A stretch of 28,131 nt of DNA from Haplosporangium gracile (lineage: Eukaryota > Mortierellomycota > Mortierellomycetes > Mortierellales > Mortierellaceae): contig JAAAUF010000552.1 in the NCBI GenBank assembly GCA_015499985.1, forward strand, positions 1 through 28,131, given 5' to 3'. Shown here one piece after another: positions 1 to 8,462 of the stretch; position 1 is the stretch's first letter, and every line of letters begins with the position of its first letter. A program made the translations under genes and the position numbers. The notes beneath the pieces were generated by a model. It made no database searches and was not told where the DNA came from. It was given only the letters and a program-made list of their open reading frames with translations.

Positions 1-563
1 GAGGAAAATCAGAAAAGAAAAAATGGACGTAAAAAAAATGCTGCAACTGAAGAATTCGGTTCAAAATTGATTAGAGGAGGAGTCTTTGTTGAACTAGTTT
101 TCTAAAAGTCCGCACGATCAAGTTTGTCAGGAACATGCCCTCCCTCATCTCTAGCGGCAATGCACATTTTTCTTGTTCTTCTGAAGGAGTATCCTCTGAT
201 CACGCCACATCTCAAACGTTGCCGGGGATCTAATGATCGAGTAGTGTTTTCGCAATGTCGCCGCTTAAGCTATGGCCCAGTGAGTGGGCGAGTCCAATCA
301 AGAGGTTTGGGATACGATCTTTATCGCTGGCCAAGTGGCTTTCTTCAAGGGCGGCGGAGTCGGTTTCCTGGAGGTCGGGATCCAGTGCGGGATCCAGTGG
401 CATGTCAAGCCAGGCTTGACGGCGGCGACTGCGTGGTGGGTGCAGAGACTGGGGCGGCTTGTACAATGGAGAACAAGGACAAGGCCAGGAGGAGGGTGAC
501 GGGGGTCAAGGTGACGAAGTAAGTGGACTTAGTCAAGGTTATAGGATAGGTGGGTGTAGGTTA
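1..563. repeat. Left arm of a ~560-bp inverted repeat bounding the window
   Basis: This stretch matches the reverse complement of 27578-28131. I aligned it by hand. Positions 1-92 match with one substitution (position 56). Positions 93-111 add two substitutions (93 and 102) and one single-base indel. From about 112 inward the match continues at roughly 80% with several indels, through a small pseudogene and its 5' region, and fades near 563. The outermost tip is therefore the best conserved part, as in a terminal inverted repeat, but the window stops at the tip, so the true outer end is not visible. Confidence 0.9.
230..536 (-). pseudogene. Broken gene for a small secreted protein, left-arm copy
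   Basis: Reading the minus strand from 536 gives TTG-ACT-AAG-TCC, where an ATG would be expected. A hydrophobic signal-peptide-like stretch (LLLALSLFSIVQA) and a mature start APVS follow. The reading frame is then lost: compared with the right-arm copy (27604-27874) it lacks about 7 bases after APVS and one base before the LDPAL motif, and it has a short in-frame-looking duplication of the CTGGATCCCG motif. The later part is open again and ends at TAG (230-232). Matching residues with the other copy include LDPAL, the Asp-Ser-Ala-Ala segment, LIGL/LVGL and LSG(D/N)I. The family is not recognised; I infer a short secreted protein with a basic processing site, now dead here. Confidence 0.7.
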
Positions 564-633
564 GAATTCACAATTATACTGCATAAACCCCCGTGTGAAG
601 TGTGACGGTCCTCTCTCTCCCTCCTCGTTGTTG

Positions 634-641
634 CATAAATA
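634..641 (+). promoter_or_regulatory. TATA-like box of the ML-domain gene
   Basis: CATAAATA lies about 115 bases upstream of the ATG at 753. It sits between CT-rich blocks (603-625 and 670-745), the leader type seen before several genes here. Position and composition suggest a core promoter. Confidence 0.5.
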
Positions 642-752
642 GCCCCTCACTCACCTGCACTACTTACACTTCCTTCTCACTTTCTCTCCTCCACTACACT
701 TGCTTCCATTTAACGAAAAGACCTTCAATCTTTCCACACTTTCACCGCAAAC

Positions 753-1187
753 ATGAAGTTCCTCTCTATCCTCTCCATTACCTCACTTGCGGTATCCACT
801 GCAACGGCGTTGCGCTGCGAGCCTGTGCAAAATGGTATCAAGTTTGACATCATCCATTACAACCCTCCCAAGTTTACCTCTGGCCAACAGATCGATGTCA
901 CCTACTACGGCAGCGTCTTGCGTCCTGTTGACCGTGATGTGGTCCTTCGCACATACTTTTACGACAAGGACAAAAAATTGATCAACCGGGGCAGCGTAAA
1001 CCTGTGCGCAGTGATTGAAAAGTACCAACAAGGCGAATGTCCCCTTGCTCCTGAGCATGGCTTCAAGATCACTGTCGGACACAAGTTTACGACTACCGCC
1101 AAGGAGCATGTCTTTATCGAGACGGAGGTCACCGACGAGGAAGGCACCTGCCTGTCGGACTCGGAGAATCGCGTGCAGGTGGCCTAG
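753..1187 (+). CDS. Secreted ML-domain lipid-binding protein (NPC2/PITP-like)
   Basis: This is a single-exon gene of 144 aa. Residues 1-19 form a signal peptide (MKFLSILSITSLAVSTATA) followed by LRCEP. The mature part has the size and beta-rich pattern of MD-2-related lipid-recognition (ML) proteins, such as fungal phosphatidylglycerol/phosphatidylinositol transfer protein and NPC2: a CEP..NGIKF start, a G-x-x-I-x-V-x-Y strand with YYGSV, a central LCAV and a GECPL motif. These proteins bind sterols or phospholipids in the vacuole or outside the cell. Four cysteines are visible in the mature part (LRC, LCAV, GECP, GTCL); many family members have six. The ATG at 753 is the first after the TATA-like box and directly starts the signal peptide. 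Binding specificity cannot be read from the sequence. Confidence 0.8.
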   Translation: MKFLSILSITSLAVSTATALRCEPVQNGIKFDIIHYNPPKFTSGQQIDVTYYGSVLRPVDRDVVLRTYFYDKDKKLINRGSVNLCAVIEKYQQGECPLAPEHGFKITVGHKFTTTAKEHVFIETEVTDEEGTCLSDSENRVQVA

Positions 1188-2085
1188 TTCTTGAAGAGCA
1201 GAGAAAAATAGCCGATACATGTCATAGGCATATACTAGCCAAAACTATCATGAAGTAGAATACAAAAAATATGCGAGTGGAGAGAACGGAACCGCATCAA
1301 AAGTAGTGTAAAATGGCGATATAAAAGTGTATCTGGTTTGTCAATCTCTATAATTGCACATCTGTTCGTAACGGAATAGAGAGAGGTGAGGCGTATGTAT
1401 GTGTGTGAGAGTGAGTGAGTCTGAGTGAAGGAGACAGCTTCATCATTCTCATCGGCATATAGGCCAAGGCAGATATGGCCCAAAGGAGAGAAAAGTAACG
1501 CAGGAAAAAACACTTTTCTTTCCGGGAGCATATGTGGAAGGACTAAGGAGCATCCAGAGAGGGTAGACAGCAATGCCAAAATCAAGGTTAACTATTTTCC
1601 CTTTGGATGCCTGAACCAGGATTGAATTGACGCATGAGTGAAGGGTATCGCCCTCATAGAAAGAGAAAGTTAAGGGAACACAAAAGTTAGATGCCGAAAA
1701 AAGGTAGAGAGTCACGGAAGGTTAAAGTTCAAGAGGGTCAGGAGAGAGAGAGGGTCACAAATAGTACAACGCTTGAACAAAGTAAAGGATCAACGACCAC
1801 ATTGTACTAAGGACGTAGAGGGATTAAAGGTCGGGCAGCATCATGGAGAGAGCGACCCAAGGACGTATAAGGAATCTAGGTGAATTAAGGGATGGGACTG
1901 AACACCTTCTTCTTCTACCGTCACGGAGAGAGTAAGAAAACAATACATCTCGTGCCTTTTCTCTCTCACTCGGAGCTCCAAAAAGTGCTTGTAGTAGTTA
2001 TGCATCTGATTGAACAGTGTCAATGCGAGTGATAGGGAAAAAGAAACCATACCGAATTAGCATGAAAAGATGGTCATACGCGTGA
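1188..2085. other. Intergenic stretch without a supported gene
   Basis: This holds the 3' region of the ML-domain gene and AG-rich sequence. Short frames occur on both strands, but none has motifs, a convincing start or splice structure. No RNA gene was seen. Confidence 0.5.
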
Positions 2086-3172
2086 CAAGTTTGTCTGAAA
2101 ACACAAAGCCAAGTCGAGCAATCCAGCGGCAATCAAGTGGAGCAACAAGTTACATCTTCCAAGGTTGTCTGTGCGGATGCTGAGGGGCAGACTGTGATAT
2201 GGTCCGAGAAGATCGCTGAGTTGGAGTCAGACATCAAGGCTCTCAAGAACGCCATGAGTGAACCAGAGAAACAACTGTCGCCAGTGCTCGTAATCCATCG
2301 GAGGCGCAACAACAAGGACATCAGAAGCCCGTATGCGGTTGTCAAAGGGCTTCGACAAAAGGTTGATGACTCCCACCAAGCTTTCGACCCCGAAGAGAGG
2401 GACCTGAGATTGGCCAGGCGATCCCAGTACTATTGGAACAAACTAACCGAAATCCTCCCAGCCAAGACCCTCTTTGCTCCTTCAGAAGAGATGATAACCA
2501 GCAGACCCACTCTCCAGCGTCCCGCGACCCAGGATTATATCGAGACAACTTGTATCAAGGGTCTTCTCAGCTCTGCGTCAGACTCAAGACATCTGGAGCC
2601 ATTTGCAGGAACAGATAGGGGCCTCAAGCTAAAATGCACCTTACGGTGCCTCAAGGTAGACAAGACCTTGATGCACATATAAATTGATACGCTGTATTGC
2701 TCGGTAAGTAGGAGAAACTCCTTTTGAGAAGATGTCTTTGCAAGAATGCAGATTAACTGACATAATCTGCTTGTGCTAATTACCCTTTCCTTCAAACAAT
2801 TTGCTCTGCTCACCTTTTTTGCCTTATTGTAGACGACTAGGAAACAATTCTCGACCATGGCGACGAAGCCGGCGACGACAACGGGAGCTCTCTAGCTGGT
2901 ATTACCTCAGATGAGGCCCAAAAACCCTCACCAACTTCGCATGGATCTGCACAAAATCAAGAAGCCCAAGGCGAATATTATATCCGCAAATCAGCCGGAA
3001 CCAAGACGTTCGAGACATCCACAAAGAGTTGGCCGACAACACTCTGCAACATGCTCGGACTCCCCAGGATGTCGAGGAGACCCAGCAATACCGGCGTGGA
3101 GTTCGAAGCCGTCTGAGATCGTTCGAGACAAGTAACGCTCGCGTCAAAGAACAGCACACTATGCAGCTGTGA
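2086..3172 (+). pseudogene. Decayed intron-containing gene of unknown family
   Basis: An open frame runs 2086-2682 with no usable ATG at its front; its first methionine is deep inside (NAMSEPEKQL). It encodes a charged, partly coiled-coil protein (EKIAELESDIKALKNAM, then KGLRQKVDDSHQAFDPEERD and RSQYYWNKL). A plausible intron follows (GTAAGT at 2704, TTGTAG ending 2832). After a stop at 2838-2840, an acidic linker frame continues from 2841 (ETILDHGDEAGDDNGSSLAG). Near position 3000 the sensible reading jumps frame to NQDVRDIHKELADNTLQHA and on to VKEQHTMQL, stop 3170-3172. Coherent protein-like composition in two frames, with one frameshift and a stop, indicates a dead gene. It may derive from a dispersed gene or transposon-linked family; I do not recognise the protein. 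Confidence 0.5.
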
Positions 3173-3360
3173 ACAATCGAGTATAGGCACTGTACTCTGC
3201 TCGGGAGTGCAAACTTGTAAAACAACATGCTCAGAGTAAGTGTGCATTTTAAACTTGTTTTATTATTATTCTTGCTTTGATGTGTTTCACAGATAATGGT
3301 ATTGTAGGCAAGGTTAACATTAAGTGTTTTTATTACTACCCATTTCCCTGCCTACTAGAG

Positions 3361-3678
3361 CTGGCGCCGTCTCCGTCACAGGCTGTTCAGATGACTTAGG
3401 CTACCGAAGCTGCTGAGGCCGCTAAGGTGACTATTGCGACTGTGCGTGCGGCAGATGGGTGGTGTAACGGTGACTGCGGAATACATCATTTACCGGAGAT
3501 GACGGAGTACTGATTCAGCTACGACGGCATCACATGCCCCAAGAGCCGTCCCAAAGTGGCCCCCATCATGCTTGTTAGCACAGGAGATGTTTACATTGGA
3601 TCACACATGGGTGGTAACGTCAAGCTAGGCGGTGACCAGATCACAGAGCTGCACATGCCCTATCCTTATGACCAATGA
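3361..3678 (+). pseudogene. Decayed coding remnant with paired cysteines
   Basis: One frame from 3361 reads as a coherent protein interrupted only by stops at 3397-3399 and 3511-3513 before ending at 3676-3678. It includes an Ala/Glu segment (ATEAAEAAKVTIATVRAADG), a WCNGDC motif, ITCPKSRPKVAPIM, and a glycine-rich run (YIGSHMGGNVKLGGDQITEL). The C-x3-C and C-x2-(S) spacing could be the relic of a zinc-binding domain. A further Cys-rich piece (VNRDCK, ARWCHRNC) lies at about 3793-3886. I cannot name the family. It is probably part of the same decayed locus as 2086-3172. Confidence 0.4.
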
Positions 3679-4106
3679 AATGCGGACCAGTCAGGTCTGC
3701 ATTTTCTGCTACGACCAACTGAGCCTAACTCGTGCACGAAAATGATCAAAAGATAGATCAAGATGGCACGGACTCATGGAACTGTGGAATGGGTGAATCG
3801 AGACTGCAAGGCTGTTCAGAGCGGCCACACTAACAGAGGACTAGACGACAACGCTCGCTGGTGCCATCGCAATTGTAAGATACTCTAACTTGACCTCTCG
3901 CGAAAAGTTGAAATCTGGTGAACGGAGGACACTTCCACCCTTCGCGCCCAGACATTGACTTAAGATCGCAAACCCGACACCTAGCACCAGTAACTCTACT
4001 GGATCAAACAGCCAATCCGAAGGCATCAGGAACGAGCCCTCGCTTACGAGTTCGCGATGCCCTGAAGGGCCTCGTCTGTGACAAGCTGTTGGTGAGTTCC
4101 AACTGA
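3679..4106. other. Probable further remnants of the decayed locus
   Basis: Short protein-like pieces in shifting frames occur on the plus strand. One is the second cysteine segment near 3793-3886; another, around 3955-4100, ends in VRDALKGLVCDKLLV. No intact frame exceeds about 60 codons. I read this as continued decay of the 2.1-3.7 kb gene material, not a working gene. Confidence 0.3.
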
Positions 4107-4484
4107 GATATCCTTGTATGGTGCAGCAAACAAGTCGCTCTATTTTATTCCCAAACTAACGTCGATCTTATTTGTTCATTGTGCATTTTTGCCTGAAAAG
4201 CGCAACAAGCCCATCAGAGAAGGGGTCTTCCTTTCAGGAACATGACGGCTTTGTTTTAGACGCGTCCCATTGTGTGCCACCAAAATTCTGGTTTTAAGTC
4301 TTTTTTGCCACCAAATTTGTGCTTTGTTAACGTCTCTCTCAGTCTCAGATGAGGACTCTGAGCCTATTGGCTTAGAAAATTGTATCCAATGCTACCGTAG
4401 AAGGAAAATGGAGAGTAAAGGAAAGGGTATTTTACAGCAAAGACGATGACTTTGATGCAATACTAAGTTAAGCCTTATTAGAGA

Positions 4485-4508
4485 GAAGGAAGGAAGGAAG
4501 GAAGGAGG
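4485..4508 (+). repeat. (GAAG)n microsatellite
   Basis: About five tandem GAAG units, then GAGG, in the region upstream of the Rab gene. A simple slippage-type repeat. Confidence 0.8.
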
Positions 4509-4701
4509 GACGATAATGACGAATGGCGCTTTCCTTGACAGCACCCCCTTTTTTCGATTGTCCGACGGGTGTCGGACATTATGTGATTTGCCATGTGGCC
4601 CAAATAGGAAAGAGACGTGCGAGAGAGAGTGAGCGAGAGCGAAAGAGACATGCTTTTGCAAGGCAAACAAGGCAAGGGAAAAATAAAGGCGCGTGGTCTT
4701 T

Positions 4702-4707
4702 TATAAA
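4702..4707 (+). promoter_or_regulatory. TATA box of the Rab GTPase gene
   Basis: TATAAA about 250 bases upstream of the ATG at 4952, followed by a strongly pyrimidine-rich leader (about 4765-4860). The same TATA plus CT-rich layout precedes other genes in the window. Confidence 0.5.
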
Positions 4708-4951
4708 TGTCACTTTCCTTGGCTGTAGTTCGAAGAGGGGACAAGGACAAAAGAACGAAGAGCCATACTTTTCTTCTCTCTCTCATTCGCCTCCCTCTTT
4801 CTCTTTTCTTCTTTTCTTTTCTTTTCTTCATTCTCATCTCTGCCCCCTTCATCCCGCTTCAGTCATTCACTCCAGGAACATTCATATAACTACATTTCAT
4901 TCTCACCCCAACAACAAATAGAACGGATCTACACACATACACACATACAAA

Positions 4952-6877
4952 ATGGACGAGCACCCCTACCCAACGGAAATTCGCGAGTACCTGTACAAAA
5001 TCCTCGTCATCGGAGACCTCGGCACCGGAAAGACATCCATCATCAAGCGATACGTCCACAACATCTTCTCCACTAACTACAAGTCCACCGTAAGTGATTT
5101 ATGTTCCTTTTTTTTTGTTCCTTAATGTGAGCATGTCTCTATTTTTTTTTTTTTTTTTTTTTTTGATTTTGATTTGTGGGTGGGTGTATGCCGAACGTAA
5201 AGAGCACGACGAGGAAATAACTGACCATGGGGGCTTGCTCAATGACGCCTTATTTCTCTTCTCTTTCTCTTTTTTTTTTTCTTCTTCTATGGTTTACTCC
5301 CGTCTCCTTGTTATTGCTGCGCTGGTCTGTCTGCTCCTCTCACTTTCGCCTTGGGATCTCGATGAAACGACAAAACGATGATAATGACATACGATAACTC
5401 TTGATCTCCTGTCGGGGGGAAAACATACATACATGGCATGGTATGACATGACATATCTATGTATCTATCAGATCGGAGTCGACTTTGCCCTCAAGGTCAT
5501 TCAGTGGTCTCCCGACACTGTCATCAGGATGCAGCTCTGGGATATCGCTGGTCAAGAAAAGTTCTCTGGACTCACTAGGGTAAGTTCATCCAAATCGCAA
5601 CAACAACAGCAACAACAACTACAACAACAAACAACAACAACAGCCCGACGTCCGCCGTCAAGTGTCAAAAGGGCTTGGATAGAAGTGTGGCGTGGTGTGG
5701 TTGTCTTCTTTATTGTCTTTCGCATCATTCGGCAAAAGGAAAAAAGTTCTATCGCACTAAGGTCATTAGACCAACCCGTGAAAAGTGTGAACACAATGAG
5801 AAGGGGGGAATAGAAAACAAACTTATCAACTTGAGAGAGGGAACGAGGGGAGAGAAGCAACCACGCACCACCCTCTCCTCCCCGAGGTGGGGCGCTCATA
5901 TACGTGTGTCTGTCCTCGTTTCGTTATTTTTTTTGAGCACCAACAAAAAATCCGACATGTCCAAAAGGACACGATTGTCCTGACAAGACAAAAAACTCAA
6001 AAAGGGGAGAAGGGGAGGTATGTGAGAAGACGAAGGAAGCGCAGAGAGGGATGGGAACCTCATCATGCGTAAGGTGAGGGAAAGGATCGCCTCAGACAAA
6101 GTAAAAAAGCTCTTTGTGACTGATACTCTAACCTGACTTGCCGCATTTATAAACTCACGGTCGTCTTTCTTGTTTTCCGAATAGGTGTACTACAAGGAGG
6201 CGGTCGCAGCATTGGTTGTGTACGACGTTACTCGACCAAACACATTCGAGGCGGTACCCAAATGGAAGGCAGATCTGGACACTAAAGTCAGTTTACCAGA
6301 TGGACAGCCCATTCCTGTCGTTCTCCTCGCGAATAAGGTATCGCATTCTGTCCACCCGTTGGCGAACGGAATCTCTTTTTCTTTTTGTCGAATGGAAAGA
6401 TTTTTTTTATGGTTTGAAAGTCTGCTTGCATGCGAATCGTGTTCGTGCTAATTTCCCGTTATGCTCTTGTATTCTTGGACACATAAACATGTAGATGGAC
6501 TTGCAGGATGAGGCGTCTGTGGGACTGAACGGCGAGGAAATGGAGCAGTTCTGTGAAGATAACGGCTTTTTGAAATGGTAACCACGCGTAGAGAACTACT
6601 TAATTTGCTTGGCTTTGTTGCCACGTGTAAATACGGACAGGTAGAAATACTCGGAGATCGTTGTCGTCTTCTAACAATATCATACCGCTCTTCCCAATTA
6701 TTTTTGCATGAATACAGGTTCGGGACATCGGCAAAGGATAACAGCAACATTGACGATGCAGCGCGTTTCTTGCTGGAGGAGATCATGCACAGGGAAGCAG
6801 AGCATGCAAACCAACAGGCCAATGATGCAGATAGGGTCCATCTCCATCAACCTCGTCCCAAAGAGGGATGCTGTTAA
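4952..6877 (+). CDS. Rab32-family small GTPase
   Basis: Five exons: 4952-5089, 5472-5579, 6185-6337, 6495-6577, 6718-6877; all introns are GT..AG, giving 213 aa. Visible GTPase motifs are the P-loop GDLGTGKTS (21-29), IGVDFALK at switch I (47-54), WDIAGQEKF (69-77), NKMD (132-135) and TSAK (164-167). The C-terminus is GCC, a double-cysteine geranylgeranylation site. Isoleucine in WDIAGQE, with VYYKEAVAALVVYDVT and FALKVI, is the signature of the Rab32/Rab38/Rab29 group, which directs traffic to lysosome-related organelles and mitochondria-associated membranes in animals. All catalytic motifs are present, including Gln74. Introns 1 and 2 are long (382 and 605 nt); intron 2 starts with a CAA/CAG-rich stretch. 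The gene converges on the methyltransferase gene at 7092. Confidence 0.9.
5142..5164 (+). repeat. Poly(T) run in Rab intron 1
   Basis: About 23 consecutive T within the first intron. Length is likely to vary between isolates and reads. Confidence 0.8.
5592..5642 (+). repeat. CAA/CAG-rich trinucleotide repeat in Rab intron 2
   Basis: Starting soon after the donor at 5580, units of CAA and CAG are mixed with CTA and ACA. It lies inside the intron, so it does not encode a glutamine tract in the spliced protein. Confidence 0.8.
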
Positions 6878-7008
6878 CGATACTCTCTTTTTTTTTATCG
6901 CCAGAGCCTGACGTCCTTCCCACCCGTTGATTTTTTTTCAGGAACTCAACCATCCAAACGATATATCCTCTCCTCTCTTCAAACTTGTTGTACATTAGAC
7001 AGCCATAT

Positions 7009-7014
7009 AATAAA
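7009..7014 (+). terminator. Poly(A) signal of the Rab gene
   Basis: AATAAA 132 bases after the stop codon at 6877, and before the convergent gene's stop at 7092. The two 3' ends lie only 214 bases apart. Confidence 0.5.
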
Positions 7015-7091
7015 TGGTCACCATCATAACCCATACGCATAACTCTCACTCCCAGACACGTAAATTTAATGTTTATTATTTGTCTATATTT

Positions 7092-8209
7092 TTACTCCTG
7101 ATCCTTCTTGAAGGGGAATCGCTCAGAAGTATAATTGACATAACATCTGAAATCATTCGAAAGCCCATTCTGATGGCCCGGATAAAAAGCCGTCATCAAC
7201 AGTCCATCCTTCTTGGCAATTGGTTCCATCACCGCCCCCGTACACAACACCACCTTGCCACCCTCCTTCAAAAGAAACCGGACCGTCTCCAAAGTCTTTG
7301 TGAGACATTCCTCCGAAAGAAAGGGAGGGTCGACAACGATGAGATCGACAGATGATTTGAGTTCTTGGGCGAGGCGGAAATCAAATGGGTGGGAGTAGTC
7401 GTAGTGGATGAACTGGCGGCCGTAGACGTCAAACCGAGTGTCGTACTCAAAGAGGAAGTTGTTGTTCTGTGTTGGAGGCTTCATCGACTATGGAGAGGCG
7501 TTGAGTGTTCGTGAATGAATATATAGGAGACTGTTAGGCATTGCGCCACAAACTGGAAGATTACAAGATCCTTGTGTCGTAGGTTTTTTTTTCCGGTGTC
7601 ATATGTGGTTTTTTTCTTTTAGTTGGCACACGCGTCGATGCTTGATTTCCATATGGTCAACTGATCAATGTGAACACACGTTCTTTTTTTCCCCTGCCAT
7701 CTTTGGATCTTCCTCCTCCTGCATACGCGAAGTAGTTCCCCGACTGAGCAATGGGCTATGTTCTGTCCTTTTTTCCAATCAACGCGTTTTTTTAACCATC
7801 GCCTCTCCTTTTCATACTCTCCTTGATATAACTTTTCAGAATTTTCTTTTCTTCCACTTCGTCTTCGTCTTCTGCTTACCATAAGCTTGACATAGGCGGT
7901 AGGAGAAGAGATACAACAGACCAAACTGTCTTTATCCGTGTTCTCAAGCACCTCGCGCGCCAACTGCTCTGAGGTATTTTCGTCATACCAAAACTGCGAC
8001 AATTGCCAGTCCTCCCTGAAGAAATCCATTGTAATCTTGCTCAAGTCCTTCTCCTTGCTGTCGGCCTCCTGGGCATCGTCGAAACGGTCCTCGGCCTGTT
8101 GACGAAGCTGCTCGAAGCGTTCTTGCTGCTCCTGCTGCTCTTGCATGACCTGTTGCAGGATCCTGAGGGTCTCTGTTGAGAGTCCTGGTTCTGAGTCTGA
8201 GGTTGACAT
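7092..8209 (-). CDS. EEF1A lysine methyltransferase 1 / Efm5-like (N6-MTase fold)
   Basis: Two exons on the minus strand, 8209-7880 and 7487-7092, with a 392-nt intron, giving 241 aa. The N-terminus has a glutamine-rich coiled coil (VMQEQQEQQERFEQLRQQAE). FFREDWQLSQFWYDE and the late exon-1 segment CISSPTAYVKL follow. Exon 2 has FLFEYDTRF and the catalytic DPPF motif (163-166) of the N6-adenine-methyltransferase-like fold. The order fits the N6AMT2/EEF1AKMT1/Efm5 family, cytosolic enzymes that methylate a lysine of translation factor eEF1A using S-adenosylmethionine. The ATG at 8209 is preferred over the in-frame ATG at 8269 because its context is better and the extra 20 residues look like 5' leader. 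It is divergent from the MTU1 gene with 253 bases between starts. Confidence 0.88.
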
Positions 8210-8462
8210 TTTGTTGCTTTCCTTGGTTGGGTGTGTTGGTTGGTTGATGAGTGAACAAGAAAGCGGCATGGAGGGGATTTGAAGGGTTTTTTTTATTTAC
8301 GCTCTGACTGTTGAGGTGACTGCTTCTGATCGGCTTTGTCGCCTTCTCCTTCGCCCAAGACAACCCGAAAAAACAAAACGCATTTTTTTTTTCCTCAACC
8401 CCTGTTGTTCTTTCAACCATTCAACCTTCTCGTCCATCCAAAAAGCAAAAGGAATCAAGGAC
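8210..8462. promoter_or_regulatory. Shared divergent promoter region (methyltransferase / 2-thiouridylase)
   Basis: These 253 bases separate the ATG of the minus-strand methyltransferase from that of the plus-strand thiouridylase. There is no clear TATA box. Pyrimidine-rich stretches face the plus-strand gene (8375-8440). A bidirectional promoter is inferred from spacing only. Confidence 0.45.

Noticed and set aside
3676..3760. A DDE transposase motif (NADQSGLHFLLRP) suggesting a pogo/Tc1-like relic
   Set aside because: It is one short motif in a frame broken on both sides, with no second catalytic block nearby.
5592..5813. A poly-glutamine-containing extension of the Rab protein
   Set aside because: The CAA/CAG tract follows a clear GTAAGT donor, and the spliced protein aligns without it; it is intronic.
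8210..8269. An upstream in-frame ATG (8269) for the methyltransferase
   Set aside because: The extra 20 residues are not protein-like for this family and probably represent the 5' leader; the ATG at 8209 has better context.
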